Shown: positions 51,153 through 60,422, numbered from the stretch's first letter. The stretch is 64,000 bases of DNA from Sphingopyxis sp. YR583 (GCF_900108295.1 NZ_FNWK01000001.1:1798001-1862000), one strand, 5' to 3'. Notes: generated by a model from the sequence alone, not told the origin. Numbers and translations are program-made.

Positions 51153-52646
51153 ATGCGACAGATCGACCATCACATCGTCGGCGGTGCCGGCGGCAGCGCC
51201 CGCCAGGGCGACGTCTTCGACCCCAACAGCGGCGGTATTCAGGCGCAGGTCGCGCTCGGCGACGCGGCGCTTCTGGAGCGTGCGGTCGCCGCGGCGAAAA
51301 AGGCGCAGCCGGCGTGGGCCGCCACCAACCCGCAGCGCCGTGCGCGCGTGATGTTCGAATTCAAGCGCCTCGTCGAAGCGAATATGGACGAACTCGCGCA
51401 CCTGCTGTCCAGCGAGCATGGCAAGGTGATCGCCGATTCGAAGGGCGACATCCAGCGCGGGCTCGAAGTCATCGAATTCTGCTGCGGCATCCCGCATGTG
51501 CTGAAGGGCGAATATACGCAGGGCGCCGGCCCCGGCATCGACGTCTATTCGATGCGCCAGCCGATCGGCATTGGCGCGGGCATAACCCCGTTCAACTTCC
51601 CCGCGATGATCCCGCTGTGGATGTCGGGCGTCGCGATCGCGACGGGCAACGCCTTCATCATCAAGCCGAGCGAGCGCGACCCGTCGGTTCCCGTCCGCCT
51701 AGCCGAACTCTTCCTCGAAGCCGGGCTGCCTGAAGGCATTTGCCAGGTCGTCCATGGCGACAAGGAAATGGTCGACGCGATCCTCGACCATCCCGATATC
51801 GGCGCGGTCAGCTTCGTCGGCTCGTCGGACATCGCGCATTATGTTTACAATCGCGGCGTCGCGAACGGCAAACGCGTGCAGGCGATGGGCGGCGCGAAGA
51901 ATCATGGCATCGTCATGCCCGACGCGGACCTCGACCAGGTCGTCAACGACCTGACGGGCGCTGCCTTTGGCTCGGCGGGCGAGCGCTGCATGGCGCTGCC
52001 CGTCGTCGTCCCCGTCGGCGACGAGACCGCCGAGCGCCTGAAAGCCAAGCTGATCCCCGCGATCGCGGCGCTGCGCGTCGGCGTGTCGACCGATGCCGAG
52101 GCGCATTATGGCCCCGTCGTGACGCAGGCGCACAAGGAAAAGGTCGAGGGCTGGATCGCGAAATGCGCCGACGAAGGTGCCGAACTCGTCGTCGACGGCC
52201 GCGGCTTCGCGCTGCAGGGGCATGAAAAGGGCTTCTTCATCGGCCCGACCCTGTTCGACCATGTCACAACCGACATGGAATCGTACAAGGAAGAAATCTT
52301 CGGCCCCGTGCTGCAGATCGTCCGCGCCCCGGATTTCGAAACCGCGCTCGAACTGCCGTCGAAGCACCAGTACGGCAACGGCGTTGCGATCTTCACGCGC
52401 AACGGCCACGCCGCGCGCGAATTCGCCGCGCGCGTCAACGTCGGCATGGTCGGCATCAACGTGCCGATCCCGGTTCCCGTCGCCTATCACAGCTTTGGCG
52501 GCTGGAAGCGCTCGGCATTCGGCGACACCAACCAGCACGGCATGGAAGGCGTGAAGTTCTGGACCAAGGTCAAGACGATCACGCAGCGCTGGCCCGACGG
52601 TTCGCCCGACGGGGGCAACGCCTTCGTCATCCCGACGATGGGCTGA
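51153..52646 (+). CDS. mmsA: Methylmalonate-semialdehyde dehydrogenase (CoA-acylating) MmsA
   Basis: MmsA oxidises methylmalonate semialdehyde to propionyl-CoA, the last step of valine degradation, and also serves myo-inositol catabolism. ATG 51153 with GGGAG gives 497 residues. GITPFNFPAMIPLWMSGVAIATGNAFIIKPSERDPS is the family hallmark, and catalytic Cys279 is in GSAGERCMALPVVVPVG. IPVPVAYHSFGGWKRSAFGD near residue 455 is also typical of MMSDH. The reading frame runs far upstream, antisense to the LysR gene, without matching sequence. First gene of the valine cluster. Confidence 0.97.
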   Translation: MRQIDHHIVGGAGGSARQGDVFDPNSGGIQAQVALGDAALLERAVAAAKKAQPAWAATNPQRRARVMFEFKRLVEANMDELAHLLSSEHGKVIADSKGDIQRGLEVIEFCCGIPHVLKGEYTQGAGPGIDVYSMRQPIGIGAGITPFNFPAMIPLWMSGVAIATGNAFIIKPSERDPSVPVRLAELFLEAGLPEGICQVVHGDKEMVDAILDHPDIGAVSFVGSSDIAHYVYNRGVANGKRVQAMGGAKNHGIVMPDADLDQVVNDLTGAAFGSAGERCMALPVVVPVGDETAERLKAKLIPAIAALRVGVSTDAEAHYGPVVTQAHKEKVEGWIAKCADEGAELVVDGRGFALQGHEKGFFIGPTLFDHVTTDMESYKEEIFGPVLQIVRAPDFETALELPSKHQYGNGVAIFTRNGHAAREFAARVNVGMVGINVPIPVPVAYHSFGGWKRSAFGDTNQHGMEGVKFWTKVKTITQRWPDGSPDGGNAFVIPTMG

Positions 52647-52736
52647 TCGGACGCGCGAGATGAAACCCGGCTCGGCCATCGGGCATTCTTCCAATAACGG
52701 TGCCGACATCGGGTCGGCGCCGCGAGGAGAATGACG

Positions 52737-53273
52737 ATGCCACGCTGGGTTTTTCTTGCCGCGACGCTTTTGCTTGCCGCGTGCAGCGGCGGCAAGGACG
52801 AGGAATCCGGGCCTGAAGCCAGCGCGAGCATCGGCCCGCTGCAAAAGGCCGAGCGGCCCGCACCCGCCGAAAAACCCGAACCGGCGGTTGACGCCGATCT
52901 GCCCGATGCCGCGGCGGAAGCCCCGACAAAGCCCGAACCCAAAACCGCGGGCGATGGCAAGACGATCCCCGCCGCGATCCGCGGCCGCTGGGCGCTCAAG
53001 GCCGCCGATTGCAAGGCGAAGAAGGGCAGCGACCTCACCGCGCTGACGATCGACGCGACGAACCTGCGCTTCTACGAATCGCACGGCGAACTCGCGCGCG
53101 TTCGGGATAGTGATGCTGGCCGCATCGTCGCCGACTACAAGTTCAGCGGCGAGGGCGTCGAATGGGATCGCCGGATGCAACTCGACCTCGCCGATGGCGG
53201 AAAAACACTGATCCGCCGCGACGAGGGCGAGGGTGCCGCCGCGGGCCCGATGCGCTATACGCGCTGCGTCTGA
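52737..53273 (+). CDS. Putative lipoprotein of unknown function
   Basis: ATG 52737 has GAGGAG at the right distance; an ATG at 52731 is too close to it. 178 residues: a lipoprotein signal (MPRWVFLAATLLLAACSGG, Cys at about 17), a Pro/Ala/Glu/Lys-rich linker (about residues 20-70), and a small domain with IRGRWALKAADCKAKKGSDLTALTIDATNLRFYESHGEL and a C-terminal YTRCV. Two Cys may form a disulfide. I do not recognise the family; the RGRWALKAADC start resembles small periplasmic beta-barrels of proteobacteria. It lies between valine-pathway genes after a 90-base gap, perhaps with its own promoter. Confidence 0.75.
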   Translation: MPRWVFLAATLLLAACSGGKDEESGPEASASIGPLQKAERPAPAEKPEPAVDADLPDAAAEAPTKPEPKTAGDGKTIPAAIRGRWALKAADCKAKKGSDLTALTIDATNLRFYESHGELARVRDSDAGRIVADYKFSGEGVEWDRRMQLDLADGGKTLIRRDEGEGAAAGPMRYTRCV

Positions 53274-53296
53274 TGGTTTTGAAAGGGAGACTTGTG

Positions 53297-53599
53297 ATGG
53301 ACATTCGCTTGCTTGCAATTGCCGCGATCCTACCGCTCGCCGCGTGCACACAGGAACGGCCGCCTGTCGAATCGACCCCGACCCCGCCCGCTGAAGCCGC
53401 GTGCAACGCCGACGCGGTGCAGTCGCTCGTCGGCCAGACGGCGACCGCCGACATCGGCGGCCAGCTGCTCAAGGGCAGCGGCGCGACGAACCTGCGCTGG
53501 GTGCCGCCGCGCACCGCGGTCACCATGGATTTCCGCCCCGACCGGCTGACCGTTTCCTATGACGACGCGCTCAAGATCGAACGGATCAGCTGTGGCTGA
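53297..53599 (+). CDS. Peptidase inhibitor I78 family lipoprotein
   Basis: ATG 53297 after AAAGGGAGA gives 100 residues with a lipoprotein signal (MDIRLLAIAAILPLAACTQE). The mature part CNADAVQSLVGQTATADIGG, then NLRWVPPRTAVTMDFRPDRLTVSYDDALKIERISCG, is the I78 (elastase-inhibitor-like) domain with its conserved VTMDFRPDRLTV strand pair and two Cys. Such proteins may guard the cell envelope against serine proteases. It lies 23 bases after the preceding lipoprotein gene, so the two are probably co-transcribed. Confidence 0.85.
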   Translation: MDIRLLAIAAILPLAACTQERPPVESTPTPPAEAACNADAVQSLVGQTATADIGGQLLKGSGATNLRWVPPRTAVTMDFRPDRLTVSYDDALKIERISCG

Positions 53600-53987
53600 G
53601 CCGACCCGGCGCAATCATAGCTCGGCCTCCCCCTTCGAACCGGTCTACGGCTACAGCCGGGCGGTTCGGGTGGGGAACCGCATCGACGTCGCGGGCTGCG
53701 CGCCGATCGAACCCGACGGCAGCTCGACCCCCGGCGACGCCGGGGTGCAGGCGGCACGGTGCATCGCGATCATCGGCGAAGCGCTCGAGGCGTTCGGCGG
53801 CAGCTTTGCCGACGTCGTGCGCACACGCATGTACATCACCGACGCGGCGGATGCCGATCTGGTGGGACGCGCGCACGGGTCGGCATTTAAAAATGTGCGT
53901 CCGGCATCGACGATGCTGGTTGTATCCGCGCTGATCCGGCCCGAATGGAAAGTCGAAATCGAAGCCGAAGCCATTATCGAGAAGTGA
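53592..53987 (+). CDS. RidA-family protein (enamine/imine deaminase type)
   Basis: RidA-family proteins hydrolyse reactive enamines and imines or related intermediates in the cytoplasm. The best start is GTG 53592 (VAEPTRRNHSSASPFEPVYGYS), overlapping the I78 stop by 8 bases; it gives 131 residues, the family size. An ATG at 53559 would reach far into the previous gene. YSRAVRVGNRIDVAGCAP, GDAGVQAARCIAIIGEALEAFGGSFADVVRTRMYITD (Arg typical of RidA in VVRTRMY) and IRPEWKVEIEAEAI are clear. The C-terminal Glu (EIEAEAI) is the usual one. The acyl-CoA dehydrogenase gene follows after 2 bases. Confidence 0.88.
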   Translation: MAEPTRRNHSSASPFEPVYGYSRAVRVGNRIDVAGCAPIEPDGSSTPGDAGVQAARCIAIIGEALEAFGGSFADVVRTRMYITDAADADLVGRAHGSAFKNVRPASTMLVVSALIRPEWKVEIEAEAIIEK

Positions 53988-53989
53988 CC

Positions 53990-55135
53990 ATGACCGACCA
54001 GTTCCAGCTTACCGACGACCAGCTCGCCATCCAGGATATGGCGCGCAAATTTACCGCCGACCGCATCACGCCCTTCGCGGCCGAATGGGACGAGAAAAGC
54101 CATTATCCCGTCGACGTGTGGAAGGCGGCGGGCGAACTCGGCTTCGGCGCGATTTACGTCGCCGAGGAATCGGGCGGTATCGGGCTTGGCCGATTGGAGG
54201 CGGCACTGATCATGGAGGCGATGGCCTATGGCTGCCCCGCGACGTCGGCCTATGTCTCGATCCACAATATGGCGACGTGGATGATCGACCGCTTCGGCGG
54301 CGCGGAGATCAAGGAACGTTTCTTGCCGAGCCTCGTCAGCATGGAAAAGGTCGCGAGCTATTGCCTGACCGAACCGGGTTCGGGGTCCGACGCGGCGGCG
54401 CTCAAGACCACCGCGAAGAAGGACGGCGACCATTATGTGCTGAATGGCACCAAGCAGTTCATTTCGGGCGCCGGCTATAACGACATTTACGTCTGCATGG
54501 TCCGTACCAGCGAGGAAAAGTCGAAGGGCATTTCCTGTCTCGTCATCGAAAAGGACACGCCGGGTCTCAGCTTCGGCGCGCCCGAGAAGAAGCTCGGCTG
54601 GAATGCCTCGCCGACCGCGCAGGTGATTTTCGAGGATTGCCGCGTGCCGGTCGAAAATCTCGTCGGTGCCGAGGGCGACGGCTTCCGTTTCGCGATGGCG
54701 GGGCTCGACGGCGGCCGTCTCAACATCGGCGCCTGCTCGCTTGGCGGTGCGCAGCGCTGCCTCGACGAGGCGATCGCCTACACCAAGGATCGCCAGCAGT
54801 TCGGGCAACCGATCGCCGATTTCCAGAACACCCAGTTCATGCTCGCTGACATGGCGACCGACCTCGAGGCATCGCGCGCGTTGCTTTATATGGCGGCGGC
54901 AAAAGTCACCGCGAACGCCCCCGACAAGTCGCGCTTTTCGGCGATGGCAAAGCGCCTGGCGACCGACAATGGCAGCAAGATCGTCAACGATGCGCTCCAG
55001 CTGTTGGGCGGCTACGGCTATTTGCGCGACTATCCGATCGAGCGTTTCTGGCGCGACCTGCGCGTCCATTCGATCCTCGAAGGCACCAACCAGGTGATGC
55101 GGATGATCGTCGGAAGGGATCTGCTGCGCCAATGA
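53990..55135 (+). CDS. Acyl-CoA dehydrogenase, probably isobutyryl-CoA dehydrogenase
   Basis: This FAD enzyme makes the 2,3-double bond in an acyl-CoA, here most likely isobutyryl-CoA to methacrylyl-CoA in valine breakdown. ATG 53990 gives 381 residues. SYCLTEPGSGSDAAALKTTAKKDGDHYVLNGTKQFISGA is the FAD/substrate signature, with DRQQFGQPIADFQNTQFMLADMA later. ILEGTNQVMRMIVGRDLLRQ is the C-terminal signature. ACAD8-like features and gene company (HIBCH, MmsA, MmsB) support the substrate. Its stop overlaps the next start by 4 bases. Confidence 0.9.
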   Translation: MTDQFQLTDDQLAIQDMARKFTADRITPFAAEWDEKSHYPVDVWKAAGELGFGAIYVAEESGGIGLGRLEAALIMEAMAYGCPATSAYVSIHNMATWMIDRFGGAEIKERFLPSLVSMEKVASYCLTEPGSGSDAAALKTTAKKDGDHYVLNGTKQFISGAGYNDIYVCMVRTSEEKSKGISCLVIEKDTPGLSFGAPEKKLGWNASPTAQVIFEDCRVPVENLVGAEGDGFRFAMAGLDGGRLNIGACSLGGAQRCLDEAIAYTKDRQQFGQPIADFQNTQFMLADMATDLEASRALLYMAAAKVTANAPDKSRFSAMAKRLATDNGSKIVNDALQLLGGYGYLRDYPIERFWRDLRVHSILEGTNQVMRMIVGRDLLRQ

Positions 55136-56178
55136 CCGAAGATGTGCTTGTCGGCACCGACGTCCGCGTCGGCCGCCTGTCGCTCAATCGCCCGAAGGCG
55201 ATCCACGCGCTCAACCTGCCGATGTGCGAAGCGATGATCGGCGCGCTCGTCAAATGGCGTGACGATGACGCGGTCGAGGCGGTGATCATCGACCATAGCG
55301 AGGGCCGCGGCTTCTGTGCCGGCGGCGACATTCGCATGCTTGCGGAAAGCGGCGCGAAGGATGGCAAGGAAGCGCGACAATTCTTCCACACCGAATATCG
55401 CCTCAACCATTTGCTCTTCACTTACCCCAAGCCCGTCGTCGCCTTCATGGACGGTATCACCATGGGCGGCGGGGTCGGCATTTCGCAGCCGGCGAAATAT
55501 CGCGTCGCGACCGAGCATACGCGCTTTGCGATGCCCGAGACGGGGATCGGCCTGTTTCCCGACGTCGGCGGCGGTTGGTACCTGCCGCGCCTCGAAGGGC
55601 GCGTCGGCGCCTATCTCGCGCTTACCGGCGCGCGGCTCGACGGGGCGGAGTGCCTCGCGCTCGGGCTCGCGACCCATTATCTGCCGTCCGAAAAGCTCGC
55701 CGAGGCGAAGGAACGCATCGCGGTCGACCCCGACCGCATCAGCGGCATTTTGGGCGAATTGTCGGTCACCGCGCCGCCCGCCGCGATCACCCAGCATCTC
55801 GAACGGATCAACCGCCTGTTCGCGAGCGACACCTATGAGGATATCCTCGCCCTGCTCGAAGCCGATGGCGGCGAATGGGCCGAAAAAGAGCTGGCGACGC
55901 TCCACGGCAAATCGCCGCAGACGTGTAAGGTCGCGCTCCGCCAATTGCAGGAAGGCGGCGAGATGCACGACTTCGCGGCGCAGATGACGCAGGAATATGC
56001 GATCGGTAGCCGCGTCGTCGCGATGCACGACTTCATCGAGGGCGTGCGCGCGCTGATCGTCGACAAGGACAATAGTCCAAAGTGGGATCCGCCGACGCCC
56101 GAAGCGGTCACCGACGACTGGATCGACGCGATCTTTGCGCCGCTGCCGGAATCCGAGAAATGGACCCCGCTCACCTGA
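55132..56178 (+). CDS. 3-hydroxyisobutyryl-CoA hydrolase
   Basis: This crotonase-fold thioesterase releases free 3-hydroxyisobutyrate, so the pathway can pass out of the CoA series. Its 348 residues are longer than simple hydratases and match HIBCH. The oxyanion segments are GRGFCAGGDIRMLAESGAKDG and MDGITMGGGVGISQPAKYRVATEHTRFAMPETGIGLFPDVGGGWYLPRLEG, where the MPET-GLFPDVGG block is diagnostic of HIBCH. The C-terminal helical region with KWDPPTPEAVTDDWID is also typical. Coupled to the acyl-CoA dehydrogenase gene by ATGA. Confidence 0.95.
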   Translation: MTEDVLVGTDVRVGRLSLNRPKAIHALNLPMCEAMIGALVKWRDDDAVEAVIIDHSEGRGFCAGGDIRMLAESGAKDGKEARQFFHTEYRLNHLLFTYPKPVVAFMDGITMGGGVGISQPAKYRVATEHTRFAMPETGIGLFPDVGGGWYLPRLEGRVGAYLALTGARLDGAECLALGLATHYLPSEKLAEAKERIAVDPDRISGILGELSVTAPPAAITQHLERINRLFASDTYEDILALLEADGGEWAEKELATLHGKSPQTCKVALRQLQEGGEMHDFAAQMTQEYAIGSRVVAMHDFIEGVRALIVDKDNSPKWDPPTPEAVTDDWIDAIFAPLPESEKWTPLT

Positions 56179-56195
56179 CTTTGCCACCCACCTTC

Positions 56196-56266
56196 GTCAC
56201 CCCGGACTTGATCCGGGCGCCATGACTACAGCGCAGCTATGGATCCCGGATCAAGTCCGGGATGAC
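56196..56266. repeat. REP-like palindromic repeat
   Basis: Two 29-base arms (56196-56224 and 56238-56266) pair with only four mismatches around a 13-base loop. The core is CCCGGACTTGATCCGGG and its complement. It fills the gap between the hydrolase and the enoyl-CoA hydratase genes. The type is a dispersed intergenic palindrome that I recall from sphingomonad-like genomes; this is the only copy I noticed in the window. It may protect or partly end the upstream message. Confidence 0.85.
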
Positions 56267-56285
56267 AACACCCGGAGATAGCCGA

Positions 56286-57068
56286 ATGACTTACGAAACC
56301 CTCCTCGTCGAAACGCGCGGGGCCGTTACGCTGGTGACGCTCAACCGTCCGCAGGCGCTGAATGCGCTGAACTCGGGCGTGCTTGATGATCTGATCAAGG
56401 CCTTCGCTGCCTTCGAGGCTGACGACAGCCAGCGCTGCGCGGTGCTCACCGGTTCGGGCGACAAGGCCTTTGCCGCGGGCGCCGACATCAAGGAAATGGC
56501 CGACAAGCCCGCCGCTGATTTCTACCTCGAGGACTTCTTCTCGAAATGGACGAGCGACTTTGTGAAGAAGGTTCGCAAGCCGTGGATCGCCGCGGTGAAC
56601 GGCTTCTCATTGGGCGGCGGCTGCGAACTCGCGATGATGGCCGATTTCATCATCGCGTCGGACAAGGCGAAATTCGGCCAGCCCGAAATCAAGCTCGGCG
56701 TCGCGCCGGGCATGGGGGGATCGCAGCGGCTGACGCGCGCGATCGGCAAGGCGAAGGCGATGGAAATGTGCCTGACCGGCCGGATGATGGACGCCGCCGA
56801 AGCCGAACGCTCGGGCCTCGTCGCGCGCGTCGTGCCGCATGACACGCTGGTCGAAGAGGCGGTAAAGACCGCGACGGTGATCGCATCGATGCCGCCGATG
56901 GCCGCAATGGTGAACAAGGATATGGTCAACGCCGCCTTCGAAACCACGCTCGATCAGGGGCTGATCTACGAACGCCGCCTGTTCCAGATCCTCGCGGCGA
57001 CCGAGGACAAGGCCGAAGGCATGGCCGCCTTCATCGAGAAACGCGAAGGCGTGTGGAAGGGGCGCTGA
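56286..57068 (+). CDS. Enoyl-CoA hydratase (short-chain crotonase)
   Basis: This enzyme adds water to an enoyl-CoA, here probably methacrylyl-CoA to 3-hydroxyisobutyryl-CoA. ATG 56286 with GGAG gives 260 residues; an ATG 24 bases upstream lies in the repeat. The oxyanion hole segments are [12 protein letters not shown] and [50 protein letters not shown]. The catalytic Glu pair lies in GGGCELAM and the GQPE stretch, and the end is [12 protein letters not shown]. All residues needed for activity are present. It lies 1 base before mmsB, completing the valine pathway. Confidence 0.94.
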   Translation: MTYETLLVETRGAVTLVTLNRPQALNALNSGVLDDLIKAFAAFEADDSQRCAVLTGSGDKAFAAGADIKEMADKPAADFYLEDFFSKWTSDFVKKVRKPWIAAVNGFSLGGGCELAMMADFIIASDKAKFGQPEIKLGVAPGMGGSQRLTRAIGKAKAMEMCLTGRMMDAAEAERSGLVARVVPHDTLVEEAVKTATVIASMPPMAAMVNKDMVNAAFETTLDQGLIYERRLFQILAATEDKAEGMAAFIEKREGVWKGR

Positions 57069-57069
57069 C

Positions 57070-57942
57070 ATGAAAATCGCATTCATCGGACTCGGCAATA
57101 TGGGCGGCGGGATGGCGGCGAATCTGGCGAAGGCAGGGCACGAGGTGCGCGCATTCGACCTCAGCGAAGAGGCGCTTTCGCGCGCGGTGGAAGCGGGTTG
57201 CACCCGTGCCGTATCGGCGGCCGAGGCCGTCACCGGCGCCGAGGCCGTCGTGACGATGCTCCCGGCGGGCAAGCATGTAGCGTCGGTCTACGAAAGCCAG
57301 GTCTTCCCGAACGCCGCGCCCGGCACCTTGCTCCTCGACTGCTCGACGATCGACGTTGCAACGGCGCGCGCGAATATCGAAGCTGCCACCGCCAAGGGCC
57401 TTGTCGCCGTCGACGCGCCCGTCTCGGGTGGCATCGCCGCCGCCAACGCGGGCACGCTGACCTTCATGGTCGGCGGCACCGGCGAGGGCTTCGCGCGCGC
57501 CGAGCCGATCCTCGCTAAGATGGGCAAGGCGGTGATCCACACAGGCGATGCGGGCGCGGGGCAGGGGGCGAAGATCTGCAATAATATGCTGCTTGGCGCT
57601 TCAATGGTCGCGACGTGCGAGACGCTTGCGCTCGCGCAGAAACTCGGGCTCGATCCGCAGAAATTCTTCGACATTGCCAGCGTGTCGTCGGGGCAATGCT
57701 GGTCGCTCACCAGCTATGCGCCGCTTCCGGGCGTCGGTCCGACGACACCCGCCGACAATGACTATAAGGGCGGGTTCGCCGCGGCGCTGATGCTCAAGGA
57801 TCTGCGTCTTGCGATGGAGGCTGCGGCCAGCGTCGATGCCGACGTTCCGATGGGGTCGAAGGCGCGCGAACTCTACGAAGCCTTTGTCGAGGCCGACAAG
57901 GACGGCCGCGACTTTTCGGCGATCATCAAGACGCTTCAGTAA
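57070..57942 (+). CDS. mmsB: 3-hydroxyisobutyrate dehydrogenase MmsB
   Basis: MmsB oxidises 3-hydroxyisobutyrate to methylmalonate semialdehyde with NAD, feeding MmsA. Its 290 residues match the family. KIAFIGLGNMGGGMAANLAKAGHEV is the N-terminal Rossmann signature. DAPVSGGIAAANAGTLTFMVGG (about residues 115-136) binds substrate. GAGQGAKICNNMLL (about residues 163-176) contains the catalytic Lys. SSGQCWSLTSYAPLPGVGPTTPADNDYKGGF is typical of true HIBADH. It is the last gene of the valine cluster and overlaps the end of a convergent small gene by 7 bases. Confidence 0.96.
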   Translation: MKIAFIGLGNMGGGMAANLAKAGHEVRAFDLSEEALSRAVEAGCTRAVSAAEAVTGAEAVVTMLPAGKHVASVYESQVFPNAAPGTLLLDCSTIDVATARANIEAATAKGLVAVDAPVSGGIAAANAGTLTFMVGGTGEGFARAEPILAKMGKAVIHTGDAGAGQGAKICNNMLLGASMVATCETLALAQKLGLDPQKFFDIASVSSGQCWSLTSYAPLPGVGPTTPADNDYKGGFAAALMLKDLRLAMEAAASVDADVPMGSKARELYEAFVEADKDGRDFSAIIKTLQ

Positions 57943-58172
57943 AAGTCGGCGGTCTCGCCGCCGTCGCGGCGCTCGGTCCGGTGCACCTGCGTCGGGGCCT
58001 TGCGCTCGCCGGTCCGGACCTCGATCCGGTCGCCAACCCGCCGCACCTCGGCCGGCGCCAGGATTCGCGCGCGCGCTATGCCGATCGCGCTAACCTGCGG
58101 TGTCGCGACGGGCGCGGCAGCCGGCGCGCTGCCGGCGAGCAAAAGGACGGCGAGGGCGGACATGGCGGTCAT
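57936..58172 (-). CDS. Small secreted hypothetical protein
   Basis: ATG 58172 after AGGGCAG gives 78 residues (ATG 58163 is an alternative): a signal peptide (MTAMSALAVLLLAGSAPAAA) and a short mature part with ARARILAPAEVRRVGDRIEVRTGERKAPTQVHRTERRDGG. I do not recognise a family. The single beta-hairpin-like segment and many Arg residues suggest a small periplasmic protein. It overlaps the end of mmsB by 7 bases, tail to tail, and lies downstream of the fadJ-type terminator, so it needs its own promoter in 58173-58253. Confidence 0.6.
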   Translation of the reverse strand: MTAMSALAVLLLAGSAPAAAPVATPQVSAIGIARARILAPAEVRRVGDRIEVRTGERKAPTQVHRTERRDGGETADFY

Positions 58173-58253
58173 GCTCTGCCCTAACGGCAGGTCTTGCCAG
58201 CGCTTTAACCCTGAATCGCAAGTTTCCGGTCGCACCTGCGGCGACGCGACGGC

Positions 58254-58293
58254 AAAAGAAAGGCCGCCTGCCCCGCATAGGGACAGACGGCCT
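58254..58293 (-). terminator. Intrinsic terminator of the minus-strand fadJ operon
   Basis: On the minus strand AGGCCGTCTGTCCC pairs with GGGGCAGGCGGCCT over 14 pairs (two G-U) with a 5-base loop, followed by TTCTTTT. It lies 23 bases past the stop of the multifunctional enzyme gene. Confidence 0.92.
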
Positions 58294-58315
58294 GATCTTT
58301 GTAAGTGTAGCGGGC

Positions 58316-60349
58316 TTAGAAGCCCGACTTCGCCTCCGCTTTTTCCTTGAGCAGCGGCGCGATTTCGAAACCATGCTTCTCGAGCGCCGCGACGATCTTG
58401 TCGGTGCCTTCCAGCCCCGCCCAGAACATCGGGCCGCCGCGATAGACCGGCCAGCCATAGCCATAGATCCACACGACATCGATATCGCTCGCGCGCTGCG
58501 CCTTGCCTTCGGACAGGATCAGTGCGCCTTCGTTGACCATCGGATAAAGCGTGCGCTCGATGATTTCCTGATCGGTGATCTCGCGCTTCTCGACGCCCGC
58601 CTTCTGACGGAACTGTTCGATGATCTCGGCGACGCGGGCGCTTTCCGACGGATTGCGCTTTTCGTCATAGTCGTAAAAGCCAGCCTGCTTCTTCTGGCCC
58701 CAGCGGCCTTCGGCGCAGAGCGCGTCGCGGATGCTTTCGATGCGGTTCGGGTCGCGGTGCCAGCCGATGTCGACGCCAGCCAGATCGCTCATCTGGAACG
58801 GCCCCATCGGCATGCCGAATTCGACATGCACCTTGTCGACCTGCGCCGGGGTTGCGCCTTCCATGAGCAGCTTCATCGCTTCCAGCTGGCGCGGCTTCAG
58901 CATGCGGTTGCCGATGAAGCCGTCGCACACACCGGCGACCACGGCGACCTTGCCGATTTTCTTGCCGATCGCCATCGCCGTCGCGAGCGCGTCGGGCGCA
59001 GTCTTTTCGCCGCGCACGACCTCGAGCAATTTCATGACATTGGCGGGCGAGAAGAAATGCATGCCCAGCACGTCGCCGGGGCGGTTCGTCGCGGTCGCGA
59101 TTTCGTCGACATCGAGGTAGCTGGTGTTCGACGCGAGGATCGCGCCGGGTTTGGCGATCTTGTCGAGTTTGCCGAAGATGTCCTTCTTGACGCCCATATC
59201 CTCATAGACGGCCTCGATGATGAGGTCGCAGTCGGCAAGGTCGTCGAGGTTCAGCGTCGGGGTCAGGATGCCCATCATCTGATCGACCTGTTCGGGCTTG
59301 AACCGGCCCTTGGCGGCAGAGGCGTCGTAATTCTTGCGGATCACGCCGACGCCGCGGTCGAGCGCTTCCTGCTGCATCTCGACGATCGTTACCGGAATGC
59401 CCTTCTGGAGGAAGTTCATGCTGATGCCGCCGCCCATCGTGCCGGCGCCGATCACGCCGACCTTCTTGATATCGCGGAGCTGCGTGTCCTTCGGCAGGCC
59501 GTCGATCTTGGCGGCCTGACGCTCGGCAAAGAAGATGTGACGTTGCGCCGCCGACTGGCTGCCGAACATCAGCTTCATGAACTGTTCGCGCTCGAACGCC
59601 AGACCCTCGTCGAACGGCAGGCGCGTCGCTGCCTCGACGCAGGCGAGGTTGGCGTAGGGCGCCTCAAACCCGCGCCAGCGCTTGGCGTTGGCGGTCTTGA
59701 GCTGTTCGATGATGGCGACATCGCCGAACACCGGGCGTTCGCGCGTCGGGCGCGGGCCGTCGGCGACCTTCGCGCGCGCAAAGGCGATTGCGTCGGCTGC
59801 CAGGCTGTCCTCGCCCGCGAGCGCGTCGACGAGGCCGAGTTCCTTGGCCTTCGATGCGGGCAGCGGATCGCCCGTCGAGGTCATCGTCGCCGCGGCTTCG
59901 ACGCCGACGACGCGCGGCAGGCGCTGCGTGCCGCCCGCGCCGGGCAGTAGGCCGAGCTTCACTTCGGGAACGCCGAGTTTCGCCGACGGCACCGCGACGC
60001 GATAATGACAGACCAGCGCGGTTTCGAGACCGCCGCCGAGCGCCGTGCCATGGATCGCCGCGACGACCGGCTTCGACGCCGCTTCGATGCTATTGAGCAC
60101 CGCGTTGAAATCGGGACCGCGCGGCGGCTTGCCGAATTCGCTGATATCGGCGCCCGCGATAAAGGTCGCGCCGGCGCAGCGCAGCACGATCGCCTTGACG
60201 CTGTCGTCGGCGAGCGCGGCGGTGAAATTGTCTTCAAGGCCCTGCCGGACGTGCCAGCTCAGCGCGTTGACGGGCGGATTGTTGACGATGATGACGGCGA
60301 CTTCGCCGTCCTTCTCCATCGTAACGCTGACGGGGGTTTCTTCGGACAT
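58316..60349 (-). CDS. Multifunctional enoyl-CoA hydratase / 3-hydroxyacyl-CoA dehydrogenase (FadJ/FadB type)
   Basis: This enzyme performs two steps of beta-oxidation: hydration of enoyl-CoA and oxidation of 3-hydroxyacyl-CoA. Its 677 residues have an N-terminal crotonase domain ([20 protein letters not shown], then [21 protein letters not shown], where the Glu pair is E-T-A and [19 protein letters not shown]). After a linker comes an NAD-binding domain from about residue 295 ([26 protein letters not shown]). The C-terminal 3HCDH domains include [19 protein letters not shown] and the active-site His-type block. No thiolase gene is adjacent. An AAAGGAG ribosome site precedes ATG 60349. Last gene of its operon. 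Confidence 0.94.
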   Translation of the reverse strand: MSEETPVSVTMEKDGEVAVIIVNNPPVNALSWHVRQGLEDNFTAALADDSVKAIVLRCAGATFIAGADISEFGKPPRGPDFNAVLNSIEAASKPVVAAIHGTALGGGLETALVCHYRVAVPSAKLGVPEVKLGLLPGAGGTQRLPRVVGVEAAATMTSTGDPLPASKAKELGLVDALAGEDSLAADAIAFARAKVADGPRPTRERPVFGDVAIIEQLKTANAKRWRGFEAPYANLACVEAATRLPFDEGLAFEREQFMKLMFGSQSAAQRHIFFAERQAAKIDGLPKDTQLRDIKKVGVIGAGTMGGGISMNFLQKGIPVTIVEMQQEALDRGVGVIRKNYDASAAKGRFKPEQVDQMMGILTPTLNLDDLADCDLIIEAVYEDMGVKKDIFGKLDKIAKPGAILASNTSYLDVDEIATATNRPGDVLGMHFFSPANVMKLLEVVRGEKTAPDALATAMAIGKKIGKVAVVAGVCDGFIGNRMLKPRQLEAMKLLMEGATPAQVDKVHVEFGMPMGPFQMSDLAGVDIGWHRDPNRIESIRDALCAEGRWGQKKQAGFYDYDEKRNPSESARVAEIIEQFRQKAGVEKREITDQEIIERTLYPMVNEGALILSEGKAQRASDIDVVWIYGYGWPVYRGGPMFWAGLEGTDKIVAALEKHGFEIAPLLKEKAEAKSGF

Positions 60350-60371
60350 GGGAGACTCCTTTGATTAGGCC

Positions 60372-60405
60372 CCGTTCGTATCGAGCTTTGTCGACACACG
60401 AACGG
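60372..60405. promoter_or_regulatory. Inverted repeat upstream of the fadJ-type gene
   Basis: CCGTTCGT (60372-60379) and ACGAACGG (60398-60405) are perfect 8-base arms separated by 18 bases, in the 73-base gap between the serine hydrolase and the fadJ-type gene. The symmetry fits a TetR-like operator, which would imply a promoter private to the last gene. A plain mRNA hairpin is the alternative. Confidence 0.4.
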
Positions 60406-60422
60406 AATGGTGGTGTTGCATT

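Noticed and set aside
53559..53591. ATG 53559 as start of the RidA-family gene
   Set aside because: It would overlap the I78 gene by 41 bases and add residues absent from RidA proteins; GTG 53592 fits the family N-terminus.
58100..59950. Plus-strand open frame of about 616 codons opposite the FadJ-type gene
   Set aside because: It crosses the terminator and the opposite gene, without recognisable domains; shadow frame.
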